The notes under the pieces: model-generated
Told to the model about the DNA's origin: nothing
Seen by the model: only the letters and a program-made list of their open reading frames with translations
The model's database searches: none
NCBI GenBank assembly: GCA_934658705.1
Contig: CAKUHP010000001.1
Coordinates: 1 to 64,000, forward strand
Direction: 5' to 3'
Length of the DNA stretch: 64,000 nt
Source: an uncultured Collinsella sp.
Lineage (GTDB): Bacteria; Actinomycetota; Coriobacteriia; Coriobacteriales; Coriobacteriaceae
Program-made: the position numbers and the translations under genes
Part shown: piece by piece, positions 53,971 to 60,986 of the stretch
How the letters are laid out: every line of letters begins with the position of its first letter
Position numbering within the stretch: position 1 is the stretch's first letter

Positions 53971-54197
53971 TCAGACGAAGGTCGCGTGTTTACCTGTCAG
54001 GTCATGCTCGCCGGTTATAGCAAGGATATCGTCGCCGGCGTCCATGACTGGTATTGTTTTATAGCGTTGCCGTCTGCCACGATGGTGTGCCATCCCGAGG
54101 ACGGCAGAGGGGCTTCGAAGACCAGTGCAGTGTGCGGGCCCACGGTGTTTCGCTCTGTGACGAACGGACCTATGACGGTGCATTCTGTAATCAACAT
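53971..54197 (-). pseudogene. Small gene of unknown function interrupted by a one-base frameshift
   Basis: On the minus strand an ATG at 54195-54197 behind GAGGAGG opens a frame (MLITECTVIGPFVTERN..) that runs through ADGNAIK and then stops early. Shifting by -1 at the AAAA run (plus-strand TTTT, 54057-54060) continues as TIPVMDAGDDILAITGEHD to a TGA at 53971. Joined, the product would be about 75 residues with no recognised domain. It lies 58 bp after the ADP-ribosylglycohydrolase gene on the same strand. A real mutation, a read error, or a -1 slip on A-AAA-C are all possible. Confidence 0.6.
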
Positions 54198-54255
54198 TTG
54201 TTTGGCCTCCTCATACCCTCACGCTGGCAGACGCCACCTTTGCCTTAGACACGAT

Positions 54256-55044
54256 TTAAAACAAACATTGTTCTATCAGCTTTTTGCCGCGCAGGGTGTC
54301 GACCCACTCCTGCGGGATGGCGTCCATACCGTATGCCACACCCGCGAGGGCGCCGGCGACGGCTGCGGTGGTGTCGGTATCGTCGCCCAGGTTGACGGCG
54401 GTGAGCTCGCACTCCTCGTAGCTGGTGGTGTTCACAAAGCACCAAGTAGCGGCTTTAAGCGTGTCGCGCACGAAGCCGCCGGACCTGATTTTGTGCTCGG
54501 GCACGTCTTTCAGGTGGAGCGCCCACGAGGGAAGCGCGCCGTTCATCACGCCCCTCATCAGCTCGACAAATATGACGCATGCGTCGGTTGACGTTCTGTG
54601 GGCGTGCGTAATCGCGGAGACCTCGCAAATCTCTTCGTCTGTCGCGTCGGTGAACGCCAGGGGAGCGATGCGCATGAGCGAGCCGTTGCCGTTGTCGCGC
54701 TCGCCGGAGCCTCCTTTGCCGCTGCGCAGGGCGCGAGCGGTCGTGCCGCCGTAATCGAAAACGCCGTCTATCGTATATTCGCCATTGGCGATCCAGCTCA
54801 CGAACTTGTTGCGCATGTCCGCGATGTCGATGCGCCCAAGCTCCCTAATCGAGTTACAGGTGGCTAGTGTCATAGACGTGTCGTCGCTCCAGGTGCCGGC
54901 GGGTTGCCCGTGCGTGCCGTAGCCGATCATGTCGGTGCATTCGAACGTGCCGCGGGGCCTAAACTCATAAGGGACGCCCAGCGCGTCGCCAACGGCGAGT
55001 CCATAGATACAGTCGCGCAGTGTGGCTTTCGGTCTGTCTGTCAT
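54256..55044 (-). CDS. ADP-ribosylglycohydrolase family protein
   Basis: This 262-residue dimetal hydrolase resembles DraG/ARH enzymes that remove ADP-ribose from proteins or small molecules. Metal-ligand motifs are present: GTWSDDTSM near residue 50 and LGDDTDTTAAV near 215. The N terminus DCIYGLAVGDALGVPYE is typical. GAGGAG precedes the ATG. It lies 69 bp after the DUF1016 nuclease gene and 58 bp before the frameshifted small gene on the same strand, suggesting one operon. No ADP-ribosyltransferase is encoded nearby, so the substrate is unknown. Confidence 0.9.
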   Translation of the reverse strand: MTDRPKATLRDCIYGLAVGDALGVPYEFRPRGTFECTDMIGYGTHGQPAGTWSDDTSMTLATCNSIRELGRIDIADMRNKFVSWIANGEYTIDGVFDYGGTTARALRSGKGGSGERDNGNGSLMRIAPLAFTDATDEEICEVSAITHAHRTSTDACVIFVELMRGVMNGALPSWALHLKDVPEHKIRSGGFVRDTLKAATWCFVNTTSYEECELTAVNLGDDTDTTAAVAGALAGVAYGMDAIPQEWVDTLRGKKLIEQCLF

Positions 55045-55113
55045 GAAAAACTCCTCGTATGCCAGGTGGTGCGGAACGACTTTGGGGACGTCGGCCGTAC
55101 TGTACTGTTGCCC

Positions 55114-56163
55114 TTACGCCTCGACGTTCGCCGCTTCGTTGATGGCGCGGTACTCGGCGCTCAGCTCGCGCGCCAGCTCTTCCTTGCTTGGAAGATACGG
55201 CAGATATTTGGCGGCAAACACTTGGTCGTTGTCTTCGGGCAACGTGTACTCGACAATCGAATCGCTTTTGTCCGCGCAGAGCACGATGCCTATGGGTGGA
55301 TTGTCGCCTTCGTTCATGAGCTCGCGCGTGTAGTAGTTCACGTACATTTGCATCTGGCCCAAGTCCTGATGCGTGAGATCATCGGTTTTAAGGTCGATGA
55401 GTACAAAGCAGCGCATCAGATAGTTGTAAAACACAAGGTCAATATAGAAGTGGCGACCATCGAAGGCGATGCGCTTTTGGCGCGCCTCAAAAGCGAAGCC
55501 GCGGCCAAGCTCCAGCAGAAACTTCTGAAGATGCGTGATGAGCGCTTGCTCTAGATCGCTCTCGCGAAACGCAGCGTCGTCCGAGAAGCCTAAAAACTCA
55601 AGCACATATGGGTCGCGGATGATGTCCTCGGGGCGACGAGCGGGGGCGCTCTTTTGGATTTCCTGAGCGACGGTCTCTTTGTCCTTGCTGGCAAGTAGAC
55701 GCTCGCGGAACATGGTGTTGATTTGGCGCTCGAGCTGACGTGTACTCCAGCGAGAGTCGGCGCATTCGTTCATGTACCAAGTGCGCGCTTCGGAGTCGGG
55801 AATGCGCATCAACCTGCGGTAATGAGTCCAGCTCAATTCGGAACGCAGCGCGTTCCGAATTGGGAACGCAAAATAGAACTGCCGCATGTATCGGAGGTTT
55901 CTGGTGTTGAATCCTTTGCCGAAATCCCTGGTCAGCCTAACGGCAAGCTCGTCGATCAACGCCTCTCCATATACGGCACGCTCCTCGCCGCCTTGTTCCT
56001 CAAGAATGCTCTTGCCAATTTCCCAATATGCCTCAACCATCGCAAAGTTAACGGCGGTATAGGCCTTGTCGCGAGCAGCGTTGAGAATCGAGGAAACCTG
56101 CTTATAAAATCCTTCGGGCACAATCGTCGCTTCTCCGCGGTTTGCCAGTTCGCCCATCACCAT
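55114..56163 (-). CDS. PD-(D/E)XK nuclease-domain protein (DUF1016, YhcG-like)
   Basis: The 349-residue protein has the YhcG layout: an N-terminal helical DUF1016 domain (ARDKAYTAVNFAMVEAYWEIG, DFGKGFNTRNLRYMRQFY) and a C-terminal nuclease domain (from about 215) with RIAFDGRHFYIDLVFYN and FVLIDLKTDDL as the Asp/Asp-x-Lys core. These proteins often sit near restriction or defence genes; none is adjacent, but HicAB is close. The start is the ATG at 56161-56163 (reverse), placed 10 nt after AGGAGG. It is the first gene of a three-gene minus-strand group. The biological target is unknown. Confidence 0.88.
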   Translation of the reverse strand: MVMGELANRGEATIVPEGFYKQVSSILNAARDKAYTAVNFAMVEAYWEIGKSILEEQGGEERAVYGEALIDELAVRLTRDFGKGFNTRNLRYMRQFYFAFPIRNALRSELSWTHYRRLMRIPDSEARTWYMNECADSRWSTRQLERQINTMFRERLLASKDKETVAQEIQKSAPARRPEDIIRDPYVLEFLGFSDDAAFRESDLEQALITHLQKFLLELGRGFAFEARQKRIAFDGRHFYIDLVFYNYLMRCFVLIDLKTDDLTHQDLGQMQMYVNYYTRELMNEGDNPPIGIVLCADKSDSIVEYTLPEDNDQVFAAKYLPYLPSKEELARELSAEYRAINEAANVEA

Positions 56164-56325
56164 CGCCCACTTTCCTCCTGACGGAATGCATATCAAACTG
56201 CGTTTAGTTTAAGGCCTCGTGGGGACATGAACTGCGCTGCTGCCCGGCGCCTTCGCGAGGAGGCCTCGAAGCGGCTAAAATGTGAGCGTGGAGACTGTTT
56301 TAACTCAACCCACGGAGTGACACGC

Positions 56326-56595
56326 ATGGACAACAATACCCTGCTGTTCCAAGACAAGGGCTCGGGCAGGTTTAAAGACGTTAAGATCTACCCTAACCGC
56401 ATCGAGGTGCTCAAGAAGGGCGCTCTCGGTGGCATGCGCACCGAGATTGTCTATCTCAAGGACATTGCGGGGGTCAATAGGGTCAAGGGTCGCGACGTTT
56501 TCCTGCGTAATCGGCTGCTGACTGCCTGCGCCTTCAGACTTCACAGCCGCGCGAAAGCCCAGGAATTCGTTAACGTGCTGAACTCGGCGATGTGA
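56326..56595 (+). CDS. Small PH-like protein of unknown function
   Basis: This 89-residue protein has no signal or membrane segment. Alternating short beta-type segments (NTLLFQDKGSGRF, VKIYPNRIEVLKKG, TEIVYLKDIAGVNRVKG) end in a helix (SRAKAQEFVNVLNSAM), a pattern like bacterial PH-type domains, but no family is certain. GGAGTGACACGC precedes ATG 56326; a longer frame from 56227 has no ribosome site. It stands alone between the DUF1016 gene (divergent) and hicB (convergent). Confidence 0.65.
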   Translation: MDNNTLLFQDKGSGRFKDVKIYPNRIEVLKKGALGGMRTEIVYLKDIAGVNRVKGRDVFLRNRLLTACAFRLHSRAKAQEFVNVLNSAM

Positions 56596-56648
56596 TTGGT
56601 AGGATGCGTACTTGGCTATCGATGCCGTCCGTTGTCTTGCTCTAGACT

Positions 56649-57110
56649 CTAACTTGTTGCGACGGCGCGTTTTGGTCTGCCTGCCTTTGGGGCGTCAGCC
56701 AGGCGCGCAGCGATACTGTCGACCGTGACATACGTGCGGCGTCCCTTGCGGTAGCCCCTCAAGATACCCGAGTCGAGCATGTGCGTAATTCTGCTAGGGG
56801 AGACGGAAAGCCTTCGGGCGGCTTCTGCTGCCGAAACCGTTTCGCCTTCGACGATGTAGCTTTCGTCGGTCGAAAAAGCGACCATCATGGAGAGTTCGCC
56901 GTCGGCGGGGTCATTGAACTGAGCTTCGGGCACCTTGAGCCCGTCTTTTAAAAGAGCGCCCACGTAGGTGCTTGCTGCATCAACCGCCTGCTCTGCCGCT
57001 TCGGCTATAGTCTCGCCGTAAGTAAAGCAGCCTGGCAAAGACGAGAACTCAACGTCATATCCGCCTTCGGAATCGACTGTGAGAATTGCTTGGTAAACAT
57101 AGGTCTTCAT
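56649..57110 (-). CDS. hicB: HicB-family antitoxin
   Basis: The 153-residue antitoxin has an N-terminal degenerate RNase H-like HicB domain (TVDSEGGYDVEFSSLPGCFTYG) and a C-terminal DNA-binding part with a MerR/excisionase-type helix-turn-helix (VSAAEAARRLSVSPSRITHML) and basic tail. It should neutralise HicA, encoded directly upstream, and repress the promoter. The ATG at 57110 (reverse) is chosen because AAGGA lies 9 nt upstream; the ATG three codons earlier abuts that site. The gap to hicA is 26 bp. Confidence 0.92.
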   Translation of the reverse strand: MKTYVYQAILTVDSEGGYDVEFSSLPGCFTYGETIAEAAEQAVDAASTYVGALLKDGLKVPEAQFNDPADGELSMMVAFSTDESYIVEGETVSAAEAARRLSVSPSRITHMLDSGILRGYRKGRRTYVTVDSIAARLADAPKAGRPKRAVATS

Positions 57111-57136
57111 ATAGATCATTCCTTACTGGTTTGGGC

Positions 57137-57325
57137 CTAGAGCCAACCGGCAGCCTTTGCAATCTTTCGGTACGTGCCTATCGGTATTTCTTTTTTGGAG
57201 GTCGGTACGCTGATTTGGATGCCGTCTTTGCGCACGACAACGTGGCTGCCTTTTCCGGTATAAAGCGTCCACCCTTCCTTTCGGAATCGTTTGAGCACCT
57301 GTGCGGGTTCCTGTTCTTTAGGCAT
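57137..57325 (-). CDS. hicA: HicA-family mRNA interferase toxin
   Basis: This 62-residue double-stranded-RNA-binding-fold toxin degrades mRNA when free. The catalytic histidine is His28 in GKGSHVVV, and the KEIPIGTYRKIAKAAGW C terminus is typical. A strong GAAAGGAGG lies before the ATG. It is the first gene of the hicA-hicB pair, which is the usual order. A perfect 10-bp-arm palindrome about 50-75 bp upstream is the likely operator. Confidence 0.93.
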   Translation of the reverse strand: MPKEQEPAQVLKRFRKEGWTLYTGKGSHVVVRKDGIQISVPTSKKEIPIGTYRKIAKAAGWL

Positions 57326-57373
57326 GGGACCTCCTTTCGATACTCTAATTGTAAACTATTGATAATAATGGGC

Positions 57374-57398
57374 AATATAAATATCAAGTATTTATATT
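57374..57398 (-). promoter_or_regulatory. Palindromic operator/promoter of hicAB
   Basis: AATATAAATA and TATTTATATT are perfect arms around TCAAG. On the minus strand the right-hand part contains TTGATA, which with TATCAA 17 bp further makes a -35/-10 pair. A bound HicB dimer would therefore cover the promoter. The AT-rich patch contrasts with its surroundings. Confidence 0.65.
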
Positions 57399-57449
57399 TA
57401 TGAAATGGTGTCTTGTGATTCTGCAAGCTAATGAACGGGCGCTGTTGGA

Positions 57450-57491
57450 CACAAAAACCGGGATGCAAGGAGTCGCACCTTGCATCCCGGT
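57450..57491 (-). terminator. Intrinsic terminator after the first lipoprotein gene (minus strand)
   Basis: A perfect 13-bp stem CCGGGATGCAAGG/CCTTGCATCCCGG with a 7-nt loop is followed on the minus strand by TTTTTGTG, about 40 bp after the gene's stop. Confidence 0.92.
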
Positions 57492-57527
57492 TGAGCTAAA
57501 ACGGCGCTGCTGCATGCCGTTGGAGCT

Positions 57528-58121
57528 TTAGCGCTTGATCTCGATGTCGTCGAGCTTGACGTCCATGGCCTCGGTCTTGGCCTCGGCGATGTCATCGGCA
57601 AACTCAAGGGATTTCATCATGGTCTCGACGGCGTCCTTGTGCTCTTCGACGTTGTCGATGCGCACGTACACACTGCCGCCGCCCGCCTCGGTGAAGTACT
57701 CGGTCGTCACGCCGCCCGAATGAGTGTAGGAAGCGTTGCGCCAGGTCTTGCCGTTGTACTTGACGGGGTCGTTCTCGGTCCACTCAAAGCTGGCATTCCA
57801 TTTGGCCTCGTAGTCGAACAGTTCGTCGGCGTTCTTGTCGGAGTCAAAGACGGGGATGAAGCGGTCGCTGGCGTGCTCGCTTTCGGTGAACTTAAACTGG
57901 GCCCTGTCGGCGGTATCGCCGGCGACGTCGGTGATTTCGACGCCCTCGGGGACCTCGACTTTAAACCAAATGAAGTCGGTCCTCATATCCACGGCTGGCT
58001 TTTCCGCTCCGCCGCCACCGCCGCTGCCGGTAGCGCCGCCGCTGCCACCGCAGCCCACCAGGGCAACTGCGGCAAAGAGACTGATGCAGAGGGTGAGAAT
58101 CGCAAAGGCCTTCTTTTTCAT
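57528..58121 (-). CDS. Lipoprotein of unknown function, paralogue of the next one
   Basis: The 197-residue exported lipoprotein has a signal peptide MKKKAFAILTLCIS.. with lipobox LVGC near 24 and a Gly/Ser linker. The mature domain contains FIWFKVEVPEGVE, DRFIPVF and VKYNGKTWRNASY, and about 40 percent of it lines up with the adjacent gene (58351-58953), a tandem duplication. There are no catalytic motifs. The gene has its own terminator and a 19-bp sequence (58194-58212) about 75 bp upstream that also occurs upstream of the paralogue. It may bind a cell-surface ligand; the function is unknown. Confidence 0.82.
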   Translation of the reverse strand: MKKKAFAILTLCISLFAAVALVGCGGSGGATGSGGGGGAEKPAVDMRTDFIWFKVEVPEGVEITDVAGDTADRAQFKFTESEHASDRFIPVFDSDKNADELFDYEAKWNASFEWTENDPVKYNGKTWRNASYTHSGGVTTEYFTEAGGGSVYVRIDNVEEHKDAVETMMKSLEFADDIAEAKTEAMDVKLDDIEIKR

Positions 58122-58193
58122 GGTCGTGTCCTCCTCGATCTGTAACCGCCCATGGATTACCTGCCTTTACTGTACGCGCGAGCGGCTCGTTCG

Positions 58194-58212
58194 GGTGGGC
58201 CATGTGTCCCAT
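58194..58212. repeat. 19-bp repeat GGTGGGCCATGTGTCCCAT, copy 1
   Basis: Identical to 59150-59168. It lies upstream of the first lipoprotein gene (minus strand). The inner TGGG/CCCA allows a short hairpin. It may be a regulatory site or remnant of a larger duplication. Confidence 0.6.
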
Positions 58213-58264
58213 TCTGGGGGCCGGATTTGCGCCGATAAGTGGCAATATATGCGGACGCAAGAGA

Positions 58265-58293
58265 GGGGAGGGCCGATGCTGTCGACCCTCCCC
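58265..58293 (-). terminator. GC hairpin after the second lipoprotein gene (minus strand)
   Basis: GGGGAGGG (58265-58272) pairs with CCCTCCCC (58286-58293) about 60 bp after the stop of the gene at 58351. The minus-strand tail (TCTCTTGC) has few T's, so this is a weak call. Confidence 0.5.
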
Positions 58294-58350
58294 GGAGTTG
58301 GGTGCCCGCGCTTTTATTGGAACGCGTGCGCGGACGTGCGTGGACTCTTG

Positions 58351-58953
58351 CTACTTGATCTCGATGCTCGAAATCTCGACGCCGCGGGCCTCGCTCACGG
58401 CCGCCTTCATGTCATCGGGGAACTCAATGGAGTTGAGGAACGTCTCAGCTTCTTTCTCGTGAAGGTCGACGTTCCTCATCATGATGTAGATGCTTCCCGT
58501 GTCGACGTCGGTAAAGAGGTAGGTATAAGTACCACCATTGTCCTTGCACGTTCCGGTGAGCCATGTCCTGCCGTTGTACTCGACGGGGTCGCCGTCTTCC
58601 CACTGGAACGTACCAGTATGCCTTTCGGCCTGCTGGGCAAAGGACTCTTCGGCCGTCATCTTCTCTTCCCAAACGGGGATGAAACGGTCGGTTGAGTTAT
58701 TCTCGTCTTCGGGGAAGGTGAGTTGGACCCTGTCGGCATTCTTGCCGGCGGAGTCGCTTACGCCGACGCCCTCGGGCATCTCGACCTTAAACCAGACAAA
58801 GTCGGTCTTCTTAGCGACGGGGGCCTTTTCCTTGCCCTCGCCCTTGGCGGCACTGCTGCCTCCGCCCGAAGCGTTCCCGCCGCAGCCCACGAGGGCGAGC
58901 GCGGCAAAGAGGGCGATGCAAAGGGAAAGGATCGATAGGGTCTTTTTCTTCAT
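58351..58953 (-). CDS. Lipoprotein of unknown function (tandem paralogue)
   Basis: This 200-residue exported lipoprotein has signal peptide MKKKTLSILSLCIA.., lipobox LVGC, a charged Ser/Lys linker and a domain with FVWFKVEMPEGV, STDRFIPVWEE and VEYNGRTWLTGTC, the same framework as the gene at 57528. The ATG at 58953 (reverse) lies behind AAGGAGGACGCC. A longer frame upstream lacks a site. The two copies have diverged well beyond recent duplication. Function is unknown. Confidence 0.82.
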   Translation of the reverse strand: MKKKTLSILSLCIALFAALALVGCGGNASGGGSSAAKGEGKEKAPVAKKTDFVWFKVEMPEGVGVSDSAGKNADRVQLTFPEDENNSTDRFIPVWEEKMTAEESFAQQAERHTGTFQWEDGDPVEYNGRTWLTGTCKDNGGTYTYLFTDVDTGSIYIMMRNVDLHEKEAETFLNSIEFPDDMKAAVSEARGVEISSIEIK

Positions 58954-59149
58954 GGTGGCGTCCTCCTTGTCTCTTGGTGACATCGCGGTGCCGCAGGGCG
59001 TCGGGGCGTTGTTTTCGTTTGCGGCGGATGCCTTTGCGTATGGTGCGGCGATACCTCCGTTCGTGGTTTGCGGCCGTTGCGTGGCCGTGCCCCAACGGGT
59101 TCCTTACTTATAGATATGCCCCAGTTTGTGCTGCCGGGGAGTCTCGAAA

Positions 59150-59168
59150 GGTGGGCCATGTGTCCCAT
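59150..59168. repeat. 19-bp repeat GGTGGGCCATGTGTCCCAT, copy 2
   Basis: Second identical copy, in the 362-bp gap between the second lipoprotein gene (minus) and the zinc-ribbon gene at 59316 (plus). Apart from this, the palindrome at 59238 and promoters that cannot be pinned down, the gap appears empty. Confidence 0.6.
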
Positions 59169-59237
59169 GTTTGTGTGTACGGGCTTGCCGCAAGGCGGGC
59201 CTGGCGCTGGGCAAGCGTGCGGCTTGGCTGATTCTCC

Positions 59238-59252
59238 CAATGTTGCGCAACA
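59238..59252. promoter_or_regulatory. CAATGTTGCGCAACA palindrome, copy 2
   Basis: Identical 15-mer to 47725-47739, placed 63 bp before the zinc-ribbon gene at 59316. The surrounding sequences differ, which makes chance or whole-region duplication less likely. Confidence 0.45.
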
Positions 59253-59315
59253 GCGATGCCGGCTTAAGGTTTTAGACTTGGCTCTGATAAAGGCTAAACC
59301 ACGAAAGGTCGAACG

Positions 59316-60167
59316 ATGTTCTGTCAAAAATGCGGACAGCAAGTTCCCGATGGGTCGACGTTTTGCACGCATTGCGGTGCCTCGCTAGCGGGCGGTTCCG
59401 CGCCGACGCCCGCGGGCGCTGCTTCGACTTCTGCGCCCACGACCGGCCCGGGCCTGACCCAGTCGATGCCGCCGGTCGCGCCCGCGCCTCAAAAGCCAAA
59501 GAGCAAGGCGCCGATTATCGTTACGCTGGCATGCGCTGCCGTGGCGCTTATCGGTTGTGGCACAGTCTTTGCGCTTACGGTGTTCAACGGTTCGAACGAC
59601 TCGGATACACAGATTTCGGTGATCGATACCGGATCTTCGGACGAGAAAGATTCCTCGGCCAAAAAGAGCGAGAAGACCAAGTCCAAGGGCATGGAGTCCT
59701 CGGATGATGAGGCTGTTCCCGAGGACGAGTCGGAGTACTACGGCTCGGGCGATTCGGACGACTATCTGACTGACGTGCATACGTACACGAATGACCGTTA
59801 CCCATACAGCATGTCGATCCCCACGCGCTTCGAGCAAACTGTCGTGCCGACAAACAGCTGCGGCGCTACGTGGGAGGACCCCGAGACAGGCTTCCTGATT
59901 CGGCTTTCGGCTTATTACAACGCGAACGACGAAACTGCGAGCGAGATGCTCAACGACAAAGACACCTCGGGCAAAACCGACCTCTATACCGCGTCAGACG
60001 ACAACTGGTGCGTGGTTTCATGGCGCGAGGGCGATACGATCATTTACGAGAAGACGATTGTCGCGGATTCGACAATTGCCACGGCGCACCTGGAGTACTC
60101 GACCGCGAACCGCGATATGGGATCGAAGATTATCGACACGCTGCTGCCGACGTTCCAGGTGGACTAG
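59316..60167 (+). CDS. Zinc-ribbon single-pass membrane protein
   Basis: The 283-residue protein has an N-terminal zinc ribbon (CQKCGQQVPDGSTFCTHCG), a Pro/Ala/Thr linker, one membrane segment (about residues 67-90) and an acidic Ser/Asp/Lys-rich stalk. A C-terminal extracellular domain (from about 150, TYTNDRYPYSMSIPTRFEQ) resembles small beta-rich surface domains. It has the same layout as the protein at 47821 though the outer domains differ. AAAGG precedes the ATG. The function is unknown; the shared operator-like palindrome hints at co-regulation of the two. Confidence 0.78.
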   Translation: MFCQKCGQQVPDGSTFCTHCGASLAGGSAPTPAGAASTSAPTTGPGLTQSMPPVAPAPQKPKSKAPIIVTLACAAVALIGCGTVFALTVFNGSNDSDTQISVIDTGSSDEKDSSAKKSEKTKSKGMESSDDEAVPEDESEYYGSGDSDDYLTDVHTYTNDRYPYSMSIPTRFEQTVVPTNSCGATWEDPETGFLIRLSAYYNANDETASEMLNDKDTSGKTDLYTASDDNWCVVSWREGDTIIYEKTIVADSTIATAHLEYSTANRDMGSKIIDTLLPTFQVD

Positions 60168-60264
60168 GCGCCCGTACCTATAGCCGGCAATCGGAAACGC
60201 CGATAGCCAGAGCTCCTGACAGCCTTTGTCTTATGGGTTAGACTGGGCATCGATAAAACCGATG

Positions 60265-60306
60265 AATGGGACAACCGCTTCCTGGCGTCGTTGTCCCATT
60301 TTTATT
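60265..60306 (+). terminator. Intrinsic terminator before fchA
   Basis: A perfect 11-bp stem AATGGGACAAC/GTTGTCCCATT (60265-60275, 60290-60300) is followed by TTTATT. It lies about 100 bp after the zinc-ribbon stop. The stem contains GGGAC, but the form is a regular terminator. Confidence 0.88.
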
Positions 60307-60351
60307 ACGCGTGCCGCCGTGGTGCTCGGCACGGTGGGCTGAGGTGTTTCG

Positions 60352-60984
60352 ATGAGTCAAGAGATGATGGATAAAACCTGTCGCGGTTTTGCCGAGGCGC
60401 TGGCTGCGCGCGAGCCCGTTCCGGGCGGCGGCAGCGCGAGTGCATTCGTGGGCGCGTTGGGCGCTTCGCTGTGCGGAATGGTTGCCCGCTATGGTGCGAC
60501 GAATCCCGCCCTTGCCGATCGCGCGGACGACTTGACGCGCGCGTTTGCACAGGCGGATGAATTGGCTCAGGAACTTGTCGACTTGGTCGCCGAGGACGTT
60601 CGTGCCTACGGGCAGGTGTCGGCGGCGTATGGTATTCCGCGCGAGGACCCGTCGCGTGCGGCAGCGATTCAGGATGCGCTGCACGTGGCCGCCATGCCGC
60701 CGTGCCGCATTATGGATGCATGCGGGCGTGCGCTGGCGCTGCTCGAGGATATGGCCGACAAGGGTTCGCGCCAGCTGTTGTCCGATGTGGCGTGCGGTGC
60801 CGTGTTTTGCCGCGCGGCTATGCAGGGTGCGAGCCTGACGCTCTTTGCGAACACCACGTCCATGAAGGATCGCGCCCGTGCCGAGGAGCTCGAGGCTGCA
60901 TGTGACGAGCTGCTCGATACGTGGCTGCCGCGCGCCGATGCGCTGGCCCGCCGTGCCGCCGATGCCGCGAGGAAGAGGGGATAG
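60352..60984 (+). CDS. fchA: Cyclodeaminase/cyclohydrolase family protein (FchA-like)
   Basis: The 210-residue protein is the stand-alone form of the FTCD cyclodeaminase domain. It has the family signature PVPGGGSASAFVGALGA (residues 22-38) and a helical body. Such proteins act as methenyl-THF cyclohydrolase or formimino-THF cyclodeaminase. It lies 2 bp before folD, so the two are co-translated. The FolD here lacks cyclohydrolase residues, making methenyl-THF cyclohydrolase the likely activity. No histidine-degradation gene is nearby to support the deaminase role. The start has only a weak site (GGGCTGAGG). Confidence 0.88.
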   Translation: MSQEMMDKTCRGFAEALAAREPVPGGGSASAFVGALGASLCGMVARYGATNPALADRADDLTRAFAQADELAQELVDLVAEDVRAYGQVSAAYGIPREDPSRAAAIQDALHVAAMPPCRIMDACGRALALLEDMADKGSRQLLSDVACGAVFCRAAMQGASLTLFANTTSMKDRARAEELEAACDELLDTWLPRADALARRAADAARKRG

Positions 60985-60986
60985 TC

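Noticed and set aside
54015-54197. A normal 60-codon gene ending at 54015
   Set aside because: The -1 frame continues with convincing protein-like sequence after the AAAA run, so a frameshift explains the pair of frames better.
60265-60306. Another member of the GGGAC hairpin family
   Set aside because: GGGAC is in the stem rather than the loop and a T-tract follows, so it is an ordinary terminator.
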